From the NCBI RefSeq assembly GCF_964340395.1, contig NC_135566.1, forward strand, positions 126,501-190,500: a DNA stretch of 64,000 bases, in the 5' to 3' direction. The notes beneath the pieces were generated by a model that had not been told where the DNA came from, searched no databases, and worked only from the letters and a program-made list of their open reading frames with translations. The position numbers and the translations under genes were made by a program. Shown here in pieces: positions 54,101 to 63,784 of this stretch; the first letter of the stretch is position 1, and each line of letters starts with the position of its first letter. This DNA is from Glandiceps talaboti (lineage: Eukaryota > Hemichordata > Enteropneusta > Spengelidae).

Positions 54101-57100
54101 AGCTATATTTGCATCCACTTGGCTACCCATATTCCTGTTATTATCTTTGTAACATGCACCATAGTTTGACTGTTGTTAGGGGCATGGTCTTGTTTAATAC
54201 TAGGCATATTTGGATTTTTATTCACTTACCCACCAAACAATATTGTTGTCTCTGCAAGACATACTGGCATTTGACTGTTGCTAAGGGCATGGTCATGGTT
54301 GCTAGGGTCAGTTGTGTCAATATGTCTGCAAAATAGATCCGCTGGGGACAATTTCAGGCACATTCATCAAGTAGTTTCAAAATATAGTATTACATGATAG
54401 TAATTGTTTAACTTTATTTAAAAATTTACATTTTTAGACTAATTTGAATATAACTTATGGGATCATCATGTCCTGAACAATTCTTCCACTACTAACACAT
54501 CCCCAGAAACATTCCTCGTTAAATTTTAGCCAATCTGCCCAGTACTGCCTAGTAAGGCATCATCACAAGAATTTACAGAATTCATTTGTATGGCCCCTTG
54601 CAAGCATGCATGAATACTCCACAACATGTATACAACATCATTCTTTAAAGCTGACACCAACACTATCAGCGGAAACAGAAGCATCAAGGCTGAGCCGACA
54701 TTGAGGCGATCAGCACTAGCAAGTACTATACACAATAAGAATGTTAGAAGGTTACAAAAACATTCTACATTCACTAGCTAAAAAGTTCACTTTTCTCTAT
54801 ACAAATAATACTCCCAGGTCCTACAAGTGATTGAATAAATATTGCTTTTAGACTCACAACTTTCATGGTACTTATCTAGACAAGGTAATATATGACATGC
54901 ACTTTATATCAGAGTAAAAGTAGCATTATTGGTGGGGTTTCACATTTCAACAACGGATATTTTATCCACCTGGCACACATGGCTGACAGAAGTTTTACCA
55001 AGATATACAAATGTCATATTAGGACATCATTTTTGATTCACATCTGTTGTCATAAAAACAGGACTGCAAAGAATTGGTTGCTATTTTTAAAGACAAGTGT
55101 GCAAGTTGTGATAAAAATATCCTTGTAAACACATACCATATTGCACTCTTGTAGTTTCCATGGAAAAGAGAAACTCCTTCTATACAAAGTCTAAAGTTTG
55201 CCATCAATCACGCCCCACCCCCATAATGTTTGGACAACCAATGTGCAATACCTGGGGGAGGAAGGAGGAATGGAGAGAGGAAGTGAGGGAGGGGACACAT
55301 TCTTGGTAATGGTATCCTTCAAATCTGCATTTGTACAGGTTGTTGACATCTATTGACATTATCATTACATACACGTATAAGCCTACTTTATCATGATGTA
55401 AACTGTCAATGACCTTACCATCCCACCAACCCATCTCATTTGACACATGTGCAAACTGTGCCACAGATGTCTATATTCTTCTTTGGATTTCCTGAACTTT
55501 CAATGTGATGCCAGATGACAACATGTGGCAAGCAGTTATTAGAAGTGTTTCTGAGTGATGGTTGAGAAGACAGATGTTTTCAAATATTATGTAACTCATC
55601 TATTGAAAGATCAGCAACATTGTGAATTTTACTATAATGTTCTGATTATATGACATATACCATAGAATAAAACAATGATTCCACAATACCAAGAAATTTA
55701 ATTAAAAGAGTGTGGCCTCTTATCAGGGTAAATAAATACAATACAACATTATCTTTTTTTATTAATAATTTGAAAAAAGTAGGGAAAGAATAGCAACAAA
55801 GTTCACTGAGTAAAACCCAGAGTTATTCACTAACTATCATTCAAAATATGATATTTTTAATATCTTCATCCATAAACAAATTTATTTGTGAACAGTAAAA
55901 TATTTTATCTAAATAGACAAATAAAATATTTGTCACATTTGCAAGTCTATATAAATTATCTGTTGCAATCAGATTAAAATAAACTGAGATAACACAGACA
56001 GATGACTAAATAACTGGTGATTCATCTGTAGTTGTAAGTATTCCACAAAGAGGCATTGAATTCCTTACATGTGGTAATGACACAAAATCTATATTTCAAC
56101 CAATGTAACTCAACACTAGTGAAAATGTGTCAAGTTTTGATCATTAGCAATGAAAAATCTACTAGCACAACTATAGTGATTAACATTGAACTGTCTTCTC
56201 CTGTGAATGTGTGATTAAATTAGCAGTGTAGCACCTCCTGATTCACACTAGCACTTTGACCTATTATTTATAGCTACAAGATACACATTACATATCTAGA
56301 TATTCTGTAATGCTATCTTCAACAATGTATGTAAATATGACAACAATTTCAACTCCTAAATATAAAACCTCTTTTTATTTTCATGACTGACCACAAACTG
56401 ACAGTGAGTGTGTGAACTTGACTAATACATTATGTTACTGTGTAGGTCAATAAAACTAGGTCCCTTGACGACATTAATCTTAATCAGATAACCACAAATT
56501 TCAGGTAATTTTAAGGACAAACTTTGTAGACAATTGATTTTTCAGATGCAAGCACGTCTGCTCACATGATTATATCTAGTAAATTCAATAGTTTTTGTTA
56601 ATATTAGTGTTATTCATATAATGTTGTCATGGCAACAGGCTTTATGAGAGGAAAACACTTTTTATGAGGATATTGAATTTTAGATATTCCATTAAAGTTG
56701 TTATTTCATATTAATTAAACTTGTTGGATAATATTTATTGGAGACACTATTAATTTTCAGTTTGAAAATTCAAATTAAAGGTGAATTAATTAGAGTGTTT
56801 ACCAATTCATTCACTCAATTTGATATCATTCTGTACTACTCTACTATTTACCACTGGTGACAACTGCCCTACTTAAAAACATAAAGTTCAAACACAATAA
56901 TGAAGTTGCCTTGGTGTGCAAAGCAAATGGAATTAATCAATGCATATAAACAAAGAGAAATTATGATACTGATAATTTACTAATGACATTTTATGTAGAT
57001 TGCATGATTTCAATAAATTCAAGGTATTTGTTGAATTCAAAACTGATATCATTTTGAGGTAAAATCTTGATACCTGATCATGTTTTTATCTTCAGCTATT

Positions 57101-59799
57101 TACAAAACTTGTATAATACTGTATCAGTTGTGTTATCAACTCAAAGCATGTCACAAGAGAGAATCAAATATTTGTTTTACATACATCTACAGCTTTGACA
57201 GTACAATTGCAGACCCAGTCATTTGACACTACAATTACACAGACCCAGTCATTTGACAGTACAATTACACAGACCCAGTCATTTGACAGTACAATTATAT
57301 AGACCCAGTCATTTGACAGTACAATTATATAGACCCAGTCATTTGATAGTACAATTATATAGACCCAGTCATTTGACAGTACAATTACACAGACCCAGTC
57401 ATTTGACAGTACAATTATATAGACCCAGTCATTTGACAGTACAATTACACAGACCCAGTCATTTGACAGTACAATTACACAGACCCAGTCATTTGACAGT
57501 ACAATTATATAGACCCAGTCATTTGACAGTACAATTATATAGACCCACTCATTTGACAGTACAAATTATATAGACCCAGTCATTTGACAGTATGGTATAT
57601 AGACCCAGTCATTTGACAGTACAATTATATAGACCCAGTCATTTGACAATACAATTACACAGACCCAGTCATTTGACAGTACAATTATATAGACCCAGTC
57701 ATTTGACAGTACAATTATATAGACCCAGTCATTTGACAGTACAATTATATAGACCCAGTCATTTGACAGTGCAATTATATAGACCCAGTCATTTGACAGT
57801 ACAAATTATATAGACCCAGTCATTTGACAGTATGGTATATAGACCCAGTCATTTGACAGTACAATTATATAGACCCAGTCCTTTGACAGTACAATTATAT
57901 AGACCCAGTCATTTGACAGTACAATTATATAGACCCAGTCATTTGACAGTACAAATTATATAGACCCAGTCATTTGACAGTGCAATTATATAGACCCAGT
58001 CATTTGACAGTACAATTATATAGACCCAGTCATTTGACAGTACAATTACACATACCCAGTCATTTTTTATATTGCTGAGTTCATTTGCTAACTTTTCTAC
58101 TATCAAATAGAGTACTGCATTCCTCCAGTTGAGAAGGTAATTTATATTTAAAATTTAAACCAGTAAAACTTAATAATAAAAATAAAACTAGTTTAGATTA
58201 ATATACATATAGCCTGCAGTGGAATGAAACATAGATACAACAAATAATACAAACACATACATGACATTCCAAAAAGCAACCTTAGGCCAAAAAAAAATTT
58301 TGTTTCTGGTCAGCACACGCATCACTTAAACACTTAAATACTCCACCACACCCCAACCCCCACCCGACAACCCCATGACTTTTATGATTTTGATGCTATT
58401 AGATGACAATATAAACAAACTTTATTGAATTATTAATTACACAAATACAAGACCAATGAAAGGAGTTATTCAAAAAAATATATGGATATTTGAATTTTAA
58501 AAAGTTTCTAATCTGCTGAGGAAAGTTTCTAGTTTTCCAGATTTTAGTACAGTATTTTTTTACATTCTCAAACCAGTAGTACATAAACCCATCCAAGAAC
58601 AGTGTACAATAAATGCCATTGGTTTTATTTTAATCTGCATTTTTCAGTTGTTACTAAATTCTTTTATGTTCTGCATTACTTCATTATGAAATTCTAAATA
58701 TCTGATGACAAAAGAAACATGAGAAAAATCATGTAATATTAGGATTACAAATGATGTAGACTGCTCAGCTGCTGAAAAGGGGAAAAATAGCTTCAAATGA
58801 ATTTCTATATGAATAACATCTAGTATTAGTAGTAAACAAATAAAATATTCATTACACTAATGCGTAATCGTTGCTTTAAGTTGATATGGTAACAGTTTAT
58901 GTATTACATGTTGTATCAATTTTATACTTCGTATGTTCTGCATTGCTTCCATTTTGTGATGAGTAGAGGTGAAATTCGATGACGCATAAAGATCTTGCGA
59001 CCTTTAGATCAATTCACAGTCACTATTTTCGTCCTAATTATTCTCCCTCATGACTATGTGTTATCATCTGCACTGTAAGTATTATATTATAAAACCCGGT
59101 TTCTCACACTCCTTTGATAATTGATCAGTTTACATTATGTATTAAAGTATGTATTAAAGAAAGCAAATATCTGTTAAACGTGTTGGAATTTATTTGTTCT
59201 TTGGATGAACAAATCTATTTACATCATAATTAATGATAAGCTTGTGTGTGTGCGAACACATACAAGAAGTCCTGGAAAAATACCCGAAAGGCGTGGTGAT
59301 GACCACCTCACGGTAAATTGCGCGGACAAGAGTTGAAAATAAATTTCGTGGAACATGGGGGAAAATGTGCATAAAGTTGGAACGCTATAACAGTGCTACA
59401 TGGCAACAGCGAACGACTTCTTTACGTGGCTTCTTTCGTACGTGTACAATGGAAAGGTGAAGTCCACTTCAACAGAAAATTGATACACTCGAACCGTGAG
59501 TCTCGCGTAGATGACAGGCCCGTCAATACAAGACATACATCAAAAGTACATGTATATTTCTAATGTAAATGTGACATGTAAAACAAATACATTTACATAC
59601 AATATGCTTGCACGTCACCTACCACGCAGTTGCCCCAGGAAAGACCATCACTTGCAATAGTGTAAACAAAACATCAAACACACATTCATTCACTTCAAAC
59701 CCATGTGCCACTGCTAATTTTCTTTGGAAGATATTCTCCGTAAGACCTTACCTTTCTGCGCTTTGCATTTTCCCACAAGTGGCTTTGTTTGTTACCCAT
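27443..59799 (-). CDS. RSKR: RSKR/SGK494-type AGC protein kinase, complete coding region
   Basis: Ten coding exons: 59752-59799, 47624-47815, 39802-39885, 36279-36355, 35397-35455, 31882-32030, 29474-29591, 28423-28625, 27907-28143, 27443-27487. They total 1212 nt (403 residues; human RSKR is about 410) with consistent phases. Kinase landmarks: glycine loop SKGAFGSV (86-93, first Gly absent as in vertebrate RSKR), VAIK-type Lys108 in YAMK, alpha-C Glu127, catalytic loop YRDLK with Asp201, DFG at 219-221, T-loop TICGT, APE at 243-245, then DWWSLG. The WPVPQ motif before the kinase domain also matches RSKR. The N-terminus MGNKQS fits an N-myristoylation signal and is followed by AKRRK. The end of exon 4 (donor 36279 rather than 36287) was chosen because only it keeps frame with the [11 protein letters not shown] exon. 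The substrate of this kinase family is poorly known. Intron 1 spans 12 kb. Confidence 0.93.
28770..29105 (-). repeat. Donor-bearing tandem repeat in RSKR intron, ~6 units
   Basis: Alternating units of about 55 and 67 bp form a ~122-bp higher-order repeat. In the gene's sense most units contain GGGAGGGTAAGTTAG, a consensus 5' splice site, preceded by MTDSG-like open sequence. It lies between the activation-loop exon (29474) and the APE exon (28625) and resembles neither. Confidence 0.85.
29316..29545 (-). repeat. Three-copy tandem duplication of the RSKR activation-loop exon end
   Basis: The copy at 29463-29545 straddles the true exon end. Two more, at 29390-29462 and 29316-29389, lie in the intron and still read like RWL(N)RGYR(T)KTIY. 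Both intronic copies lack 8 bases of the exon and have GG|AT where the true donor has GG|GT (GGGTAGGT in the exon; GGATAAGT and GGATAGGT in the copies). Confidence 0.9.
29830..31881 (-). repeat. Exon-derived minisatellite in RSKR intron, 57/55-bp unit, ~37 copies
   Basis: Each unit is the last 41 bases of the catalytic-loop exon (31882-32030) plus about 16 bases of intron, so each carries CTTAAG|GTATATATAG, a 5' splice site. The 57-bp units keep the exon's reading frame: 32064-31135 is open on the minus strand and reads repeated [11 protein letters not shown]-like peptide. Many units have YQELK or YQDLK instead of YRDLK. 55-bp units (one TA fewer) and a few ~64-bp units (near 30790 and 31310) shift the frame. 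Confidence 0.95.
31882..32030 (-). CDS. RSKR: RSKR catalytic-loop exon; parent of the adjoining minisatellite
   Basis: A 149-nt exon from V154 (split codon) to K203, carrying the hinge ([11 protein letters not shown]), helix E and the catalytic loop YRDLK. It ends at AAG|GTATAT. Its last 41 bases and the first ~16 intron bases are the unit repeated downstream (29830-31881). The acceptor is a strong T-tract plus CAG. Which of the repeated donors is used cannot be told from sequence. The first one gives exactly the phase needed by the next exon (29591), and so would any copy displaced by whole 57-bp units. Confidence 0.9.
32400..32760 (-). mobile_element. Dispersed repeat with CAGA/CA microsatellite, minus orientation
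   Basis: Read on the minus strand it runs from a (CTGT)n tract through TTTCTCAAAAACAGCTGG to TTTTCAGTAATTAGGCAATA. It is an inverted relative of 32960-33320. The microsatellite part is 32620-32700. Confidence 0.6.
32960..33320 (+). mobile_element. Dispersed repeat, plus orientation
   Basis: The order is GAAGGAGATACC, (CTGT)n, CATCGTTTTCTCCAAAACGG, then TTTTCGGTAATTAGGC. It forms a head-to-head pair with 32400-32760 and shares its distal part with 62990-63420. Short, noncoding and microsatellite-bearing, it is probably a SINE- or MITE-class family. Confidence 0.6.
33331..34620. other. RSKR intron, CpG-richer than surroundings
   Basis: The piece has noticeably more CpG and G-rich runs (GGGGGTGGGGGGG near 34320, another near 34580), as expected of more recently inserted DNA. 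No termini or coding similarity are defined. Confidence 0.4.
34625..35000 (+). pseudogene. Decayed hAT-superfamily transposase fragment
   Basis: The plus strand reads [20 protein letters not shown], then two in-frame stops, then [20 protein letters not shown] and [14 protein letters not shown]. This order (DGxTD, EHAHAEG, VGFGADGASVN) is that of ZNF862-like hAT transposases and covers part of the RNase H-like catalytic core, with Asp in IDGNTD and GFGAD. It is broken by stops and lacks both ends. It lies in the RSKR intron between exons 35397 and 32030, opposite to the host gene. Confidence 0.65.
35796..35920. repeat. (AC)n microsatellite
   Basis: About 60 dinucleotides with one TACACATGTGCACACACGTGC interruption; it lies between RSKR exons 35455 and 36279. 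Confidence 0.95.
36356..39801. other. RSKR intron, no gene seen
   Basis: AT-rich. It holds a short (CTAAA)n run at 36866-36900. At 39186-39260 a piece starts ATAATAATGTTGG and continues TATAGCACTTTCCCACTTTA, looking like one end of a dispersed repeat. No exon-like sequence beyond RSKR is seen. Confidence 0.5.
40380..40870. repeat. Intronic minisatellite, ~40-bp unit, ~12 diverged copies
   Basis: Units contain GGTAACGAATTCAAAACCCC then ATTCGTATGGATTCCAGA, with many substitutions and truncated units. It is 0.5 kb upstream (gene sense) of RSKR exon 39802-39885. Confidence 0.9.
41865..44650. repeat. Large intronic minisatellite, 42/38-bp unit, ~67 copies
   Basis: Units contain AAATGCCATGAACACATAAA followed by TACCTAG, then one of several linkers (AGTTGCCC, GTCC, GGTCACAGTGCCC, GGTTGCTCT). 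The 42-bp form predominates at 41.9-43.4 kb, giving open frames that are artefacts. Linker types are clustered, showing local expansion. It lies in the RSKR intron between exons 47624 and 39885. Confidence 0.95.
45590..46255 (-). repeat. Intronic minisatellite, 54-bp unit, ~12 copies, donor-bearing
   Basis: Plus-strand units contain CCATAACCATTACTACACTA and CTACTGCCCATTCC. In the gene's sense most units read TTATGGTAAGTAG, a consensus 5' splice site. The array lies in the same RSKR intron as the 42-bp array, about 1.4 kb downstream of exon 47624-47815. Confidence 0.93.
46256..47623. other. RSKR intron, no feature seen
   Basis: AT-rich. Its only simple repeat is a ~23-base poly(C) run at 47390-47412. 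Confidence 0.5.
47816..49900. other. RSKR intron 1, 3' part
   Basis: No recognised exon or repeat. Open frames at 48339-48641 and 48551-48808 lack similarity and splice support. Confidence 0.45.
49902..50159 (-). mobile_element. tRNA-derived SINE
   Basis: On the minus strand the head reads GGTGGCCGAGTGGGTAAACC (A box, as in Leu/Ser tRNAs) with GGGTTCAAAGCC (B box) about 30 bases on. A ~150-bp body follows, containing CTTTCCTCCTGCATTAACAC-like sequence (TTTCCTCCTGCATTAACACT), then an AAAGATTATTATCATTGTTA tail. This is the layout of a tRNA-headed SINE. It lies in RSKR intron 1. Confidence 0.7.
50299..50505. repeat. (GT)n/(CTGT)n compound microsatellite
   Basis: GT dinucleotides interrupted by CTGT and ACAT tracts, about 205 bp. 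Peptides from it are artefacts. Confidence 0.95.
50510..53499. other. RSKR intron 1, middle
   Basis: AT-rich with poly(C)-poly(A)-(AAAT)n at about 51138-51195 and a ~36-bp unit containing AATATGTAATATGCCATCCA repeated three times at 52495-52600. No gene seen. Confidence 0.5.
53505..53890 (-). repeat. Intronic minisatellite, ~46-bp unit, 8 copies, donor-bearing
   Basis: Plus-strand units contain TGTGCAGATCTACTTACTGG and GTCATTTTACTGTTACTA. In the RSKR sense each unit includes CCAGTAAGTAGATC, a donor-like GTAAGT. Unit length varies from 39 to 58 by small indels. Confidence 0.9.
53891..57182. other. RSKR intron 1, no feature seen
   Basis: AT-rich. The open frame at 54526-54774 on the minus strand is hydrophobic but has no recognisable family or supporting splice sites in phase with RSKR. 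Confidence 0.45.
57195..58065. repeat. Intronic minisatellite, 30-bp unit, ~29 copies
   Basis: The unit contains AGACCCAGTCATTTGACAGT and ACAATTATAT or ACAATTACAC. Length is constant apart from three copies with one extra A. A block ending in TATGGTATAT occurs twice (57590 and 57831), so a block of several units was duplicated. Confidence 0.96.
58066..59751. other. RSKR intron 1, 5' part
   Basis: AT-rich up to 59.2 kb; the last 0.5 kb is CpG-richer and belongs to the promoter-proximal region. TTTGTTTCTGGTCAG at about 58300 recurs at about 33330, so a dispersed repeat end is possible. Confidence 0.45.
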
Positions 59800-61161
59800 T
59801 GTGACATTATTTTCTGGAGAAATCTTCCCAAGAAATCACCCTGCACAGCTTTCCATTCCTGCTTTTCGGAACTGACAATTTCCCCGACATCACAACGCAC
59901 TTCTCCCGCCGGTTTGTAATTTCAATTTTTGTTTGTCAGGTGCGCCCTCGTGCGGTAGAGGTGTCAATATATAATATCATTTATTGTATCGATCAATCGT
60001 GACCAGATCGTGACGAATTAAAAATTCGAAAAATTAATTTAAAAATATTTGTATGGCCCAGTATTTCTAATACTTCGTTATATAAATACAGGTACTCCTT
60101 TGTCGAGGTTTAAAGGTCCGGGCTACGAGTGTGAAGCTACCATCACATTCATATTCATCTTCACTTTCAAAAGTTGACCTCTAGCTCAATGTGAATATGA
60201 TGATAGCTTCACGCGTTCATCATCAGATTCGAAGTCTTCCGAATAGGTACGAACATGCGTTCGGTAAATCACATATCCTTCATTGGCAGGTTGAAATCAT
60301 GTGATTATAATTACTTTTCACTTGATTTGCGTGGATTTGCATGCTTACTTCTTATTTTTGCCAGAGTATCCAATTTGCACCATGAATTATTGTTGTCATG
60401 GACCATAATTTTTACAATCGATTGCGTTGACCCTCCTCGATCAAGGGAACTACATACATTGTGATAATTGTGGTCTTGACAACACTATTTTGTGTAAATT
60501 TCACCAGTGTAAGTGTTAAGTAGGGTTTAAAAGATAGCGACACTGCGGGAAATCAAAACACACCCAACCAAGCCGTATTTTATTACATTACTCATACAGG
60601 TTTTTTGTACGTGTCACCCAAATATTGATATTTCATTTTCAAAGATATGGGAAAGGCATACTAAACATCCAAATTAGTTTTTTATATGACAACAATAATT
60701 CATGGTGCAAATTGGATACTCTGGCAAATCCACGTAAATCAAGTGAAAAGTAACTACAATCACATGATTTCAACCTGCCAATGAAGGATTTATGTGATCT
60801 GCCGCGGCCCGAACGCTTGTTCGTACCCATTCGGAAGACTTCGAATCTGATGATGAACGTGTGAAGCTATCATCATATTCACATTGAGCTAGAGGTCAAC
60901 TTTTGAAAGTGAATATGAATATGAATATGATGGTAGCTTCACACTCGTGTCCGGGCTCAGTTTAATTATTAATCTAACTGCAACCTTTCAACCGGAAGTA
61001 TATCAGTGTTCGAGACTACTGACCGACACAACAAAGCATGCAAGATTGTGGCATTTGTTCTGGAGGTTCTTTTATGATATATAAGGAATAGCTTTCGTTC
61101 AAGGGGATCCAATAATTCGGGCGATCTTGTTGAGCTGGTGAACTTGTTAACATAATCAGAA
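59800..61161. promoter_or_regulatory. Divergent promoter region RSKR / TMX2
   Basis: The interval lies between two head-to-head start codons, with CpG-rich DNA at both edges (59.3-59.95 kb and about 61.0-61.16 kb). A ~0.82-kb foldback element occupies its middle. No TATA box is convincing. The call is from position and composition. Confidence 0.5.
60127..60950. mobile_element. Large foldback element with ~270-bp arms
   Basis: The left arm 60127-60400 and right arm 60685-60950 are inverted copies (for example GATTTGCGTGGATTTGC on the left against GCAAATCCACGTAAATC on the right). The outer ~85 bases of each arm are themselves an inverted pair (GTGAAGCTACCATCA...TGATGATAGCTTCAC), giving nested hairpins. 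There is no transposase. It sits in the RSKR/TMX2 divergent promoter. Confidence 0.8.
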
Positions 61162-63784
61162 ATGGCGAGAGATTTTAAAAGACTCCTGCATCCACATTAT
61201 CTCATGAACTTCACATTGTGTATATCATTTCTTTTCTTGAAAATTGTACCTCCTATTTGCGACTATGCATTTCCACAAGATGAGTGTCGACTAAACTGGG
61301 TAAGATTTTATTTTTAATTACCATTGCTCGATTTTCTCGACAATTTTAAAATGTCGTTTCCCCTTGAATATGGTGACACGTTTACAGGTATATGTAAATT
61401 TATATTCACATTTTTATGGTGAATATCTAGTATCAGAGGTGCAATCTCCATTATCTCCCATATTTAAATAAAACATTTCTGAAAATAATGTTGCAAAAAA
61501 AATATCAGGACGAGTTTCTGACCAGCACAACTTATTCTGAAAGATGCCATACAAAGATTAATGTTTGCCTTTCCTTCCAATGAACTCTGACATAGAAAAA
61601 TAAAAAGTTTACAACTAACTGCCAGTTGCAACCCCAACAACTAATTTGCTCGGCCAGTAAACTGTGATTTTTTACATACTACGTCACATACGTGTATGTC
61701 AGACTTCCTAACACTAGACATTAACATGGAATATTTAACAATGAAACTGAGTGACTGACTGAGTGTTTTGGCCATCATAATCTCACACATACCATGGCAA
61801 CACACCTTCCAATAAACTACTAGTATGCCCTCTGTACTTTTACTACAGTGATGGTATGAAACTTACAAGCCAATCAAACAAACATTTTAATTAATTGTGT
61901 TTTCACTATACTTCATGCGTTTTTACATATCATTCAAAGTTTATACACATTTTTTTATGGGGGGGGGGCACCACTGTATTCAAGTCAAAATCCAGTACAT
62001 GTAATATATAAAATAATTAATGTCACATAATACAATGGTCCATATATATTCATTCAAATTTACATAATTGAATAGACTTTGTTTTTTGTAGCGTATGTAT
62101 CACACAAAGTACAATTGTAAATTTTTCTGTTTTGCAGGATGATTGCAATATTTATCTGTTTCTTGGGTGTGTACTGGTAGTGAAGAACAGACGGTCCAAT
62201 GATTGGTTAGAGTACATCAGTACATCTTTCCTGTTTGCCAAGATTGCTAACAATGTCCTTTTTATGAAAGCTGATCCAAGATGGGGTACTTTATATGGCA
62301 TTGCTTGTCTAAGTATGTACAGAATTGTGGATGCTTTATATAGTATTGCTTGTCTTAAAGTATGTACAGACTTTGGTATTGCTTGTTTTAAAGTATGTAC
62401 AGACTTTATATAGTATTGCTTGTGTTAAAGTATGTACAGACTTTATATGGCATTGCTTGTCTAAGTATGTACAGAATTGTGGATGCTTTATATAGTATTG
62501 CTTGTGTTAAAGTATGTACAGACTTTATATGGTATTGCATGTCTTAAAGTATGTACAGACTTTATATGGCATTGCTTGTTTTAAAGTATGTACAGACTTT
62601 ATATGGCATTGCTTGTGTTAAAGTATGTACAGACTTTATATGGCATTGCTTGTCTTATGTACAGACTTTATATGGCATTGCTTGTTTTAAAGTATGTACA
62701 CACTTTGGTATTGCTTGTCGTATGTACAGACTTCATATATGGCATTGCTTGTTTTAAAGTATGTACAGACTTTATATAGTATTGCTTGTCTTAAAGTATG
62801 TACAGACTTTGGTATTGCTTGTCTTATATACAGGCTTTATATGGCATTGCTTGTGTTAAAGTATGTACAGGCTTTATATGGCATAGCTTGTTTTAAAGTA
62901 TGTACATACTTTGGTATTGCTTGTCTTATGTACAGACTTTATATGGCATTGCTTGTTTTAAAGTATGTACAGACTAAATTATTTGCATAATTAATGATTT
63001 TCGGTAATTAAACTACACCTTAAGAATGTAAATTTCAGATTTTGGTACATCCATCAACCATAACAAATCACATGAGTTTGATGTATTTTTTTATGTAGGT
63101 TTTAATTGTAACGTGTAATTTGCATAAATAATCAATTTGATAATTAGCAATATCTTTAGAATACATTCTTTAAATTTCAGATAATTTAGTACATGTATTG
63201 ATGGTAAAGAATTGCATATATCTTTAAAACTTGTTGATGTAACTTAAAATGGTTAAGTTGCGTAATTAATGATTTTTCAATAATTAGGCAATATGTTATG
63301 CAAGCTACAAATTTCTTACAGTTTCATATAATTAAATTTGCATTCCAGCAATGTGTGTAGGCCCAAAAATCTATGGGTTTCCCGTTACGGGAGGCATTCA
63401 GTTAAACTCTGGTGATGTTTGTATGTCCCTGATGACAAATCATTCAATAAAAAGTCTTGCTGGATGTTTCTATATAGCCTAGTATCGTACTTGAGATATT
63501 TGTCATGGATTTGGATACTAGTCAGTTTCAAACTTATTTTGTTCAGTATAGCTAACATATTACAGTACTTTTCTTTGTCAAATAATGGGTTTCTAGAACT
63601 ACGAAGTAATAACAATAATAAGCAGTTTTTATACAGGATTTGAATTCATTATAGTCTTATCACATACAACTTGATTGTAACTTTTGAAATTTTATTTGTT
63701 TTTTCAGTGTCTTTTGTTGTGTTCCCAGAGCCAGCCTATGCTGGTCCAGACAATATACTCTACTTCAGTGAGAGTACATTGAAG
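61162..63784 (+). CDS. TMX2: Thioredoxin-related transmembrane protein 2, first three exons (partial)
   Basis: Exons 61162-61299, 62138-62312 and 63708-63784 join in frame (phases 0, 1, 0) for the first 130 codons; the thioredoxin-like domain is right of the window. Residues ~13-33 form a first hydrophobic segment (NFTLCISFLFLKIVPPIC). Residues ~51-63 and ~95-112 give further membrane stretches around the family motif VVKNRRS. Then comes PEPAYAGPDNILYFSE, matching the PLYMGPEYIKYF region of vertebrate TMX2. TMX2 is an ER/MAM membrane protein of the PDI family with an atypical active site, linked to redox state and calcium handling. The start ATG follows a CpG-rich promoter and is the only in-frame one upstream of the hydrophobic segment. 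Exon 2 ends at CTAA|GTATGT, and its end seeds a minisatellite. Confidence 0.95.
61300..62137. other. TMX2 intron 1
   Basis: AT-rich, with a G-run near 61960; no embedded feature is recognised. Confidence 0.6.
62288..62975 (+). repeat. Exon-derived minisatellite in TMX2 intron 2, ~36-bp unit, ~18 copies
   Basis: The first unit is the last 25 bases of TMX2 exon 2 (ACTTTATATGGCATTGCTTG plus TCTAA) with the following donor GTATGTACAG. Later units keep the exon part and an A|GTATGTACAG donor. Short units (TTTGGTATTGCTTGT) and a ~152-bp duplicated block (62288 onward recurring at 62440) show repeated expansion. Confidence 0.95.
62990..63420 (+). mobile_element. Dispersed repeat related to 32960-33320
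   Basis: TTTTCGGTAATTAAACTACA followed by several further ATTTTCNATAATTAG-like segments parallels the end of the 33-kb copy. It ends near GGAGGCATTCAGTTAAACTC, and a similar AAGGCATTCAGTTTAAA occurs at about 35295. Noncoding, in TMX2 intron 2, directly after the exon-derived minisatellite. Confidence 0.55.

Noticed and set aside
54526-54774. Hydrophobic open frame that might be a small membrane protein
   Set aside because: No start context, family similarity or splice evidence.
57223-57813. Open frames repeating [10 protein letters not shown]
   Set aside because: They come from the 30-bp minisatellite; no gene signals.
442-58065. CRISPR-like regular repeats
   Set aside because: The arrays are head-to-tail tandem repeats without unique spacers, in animal introns.
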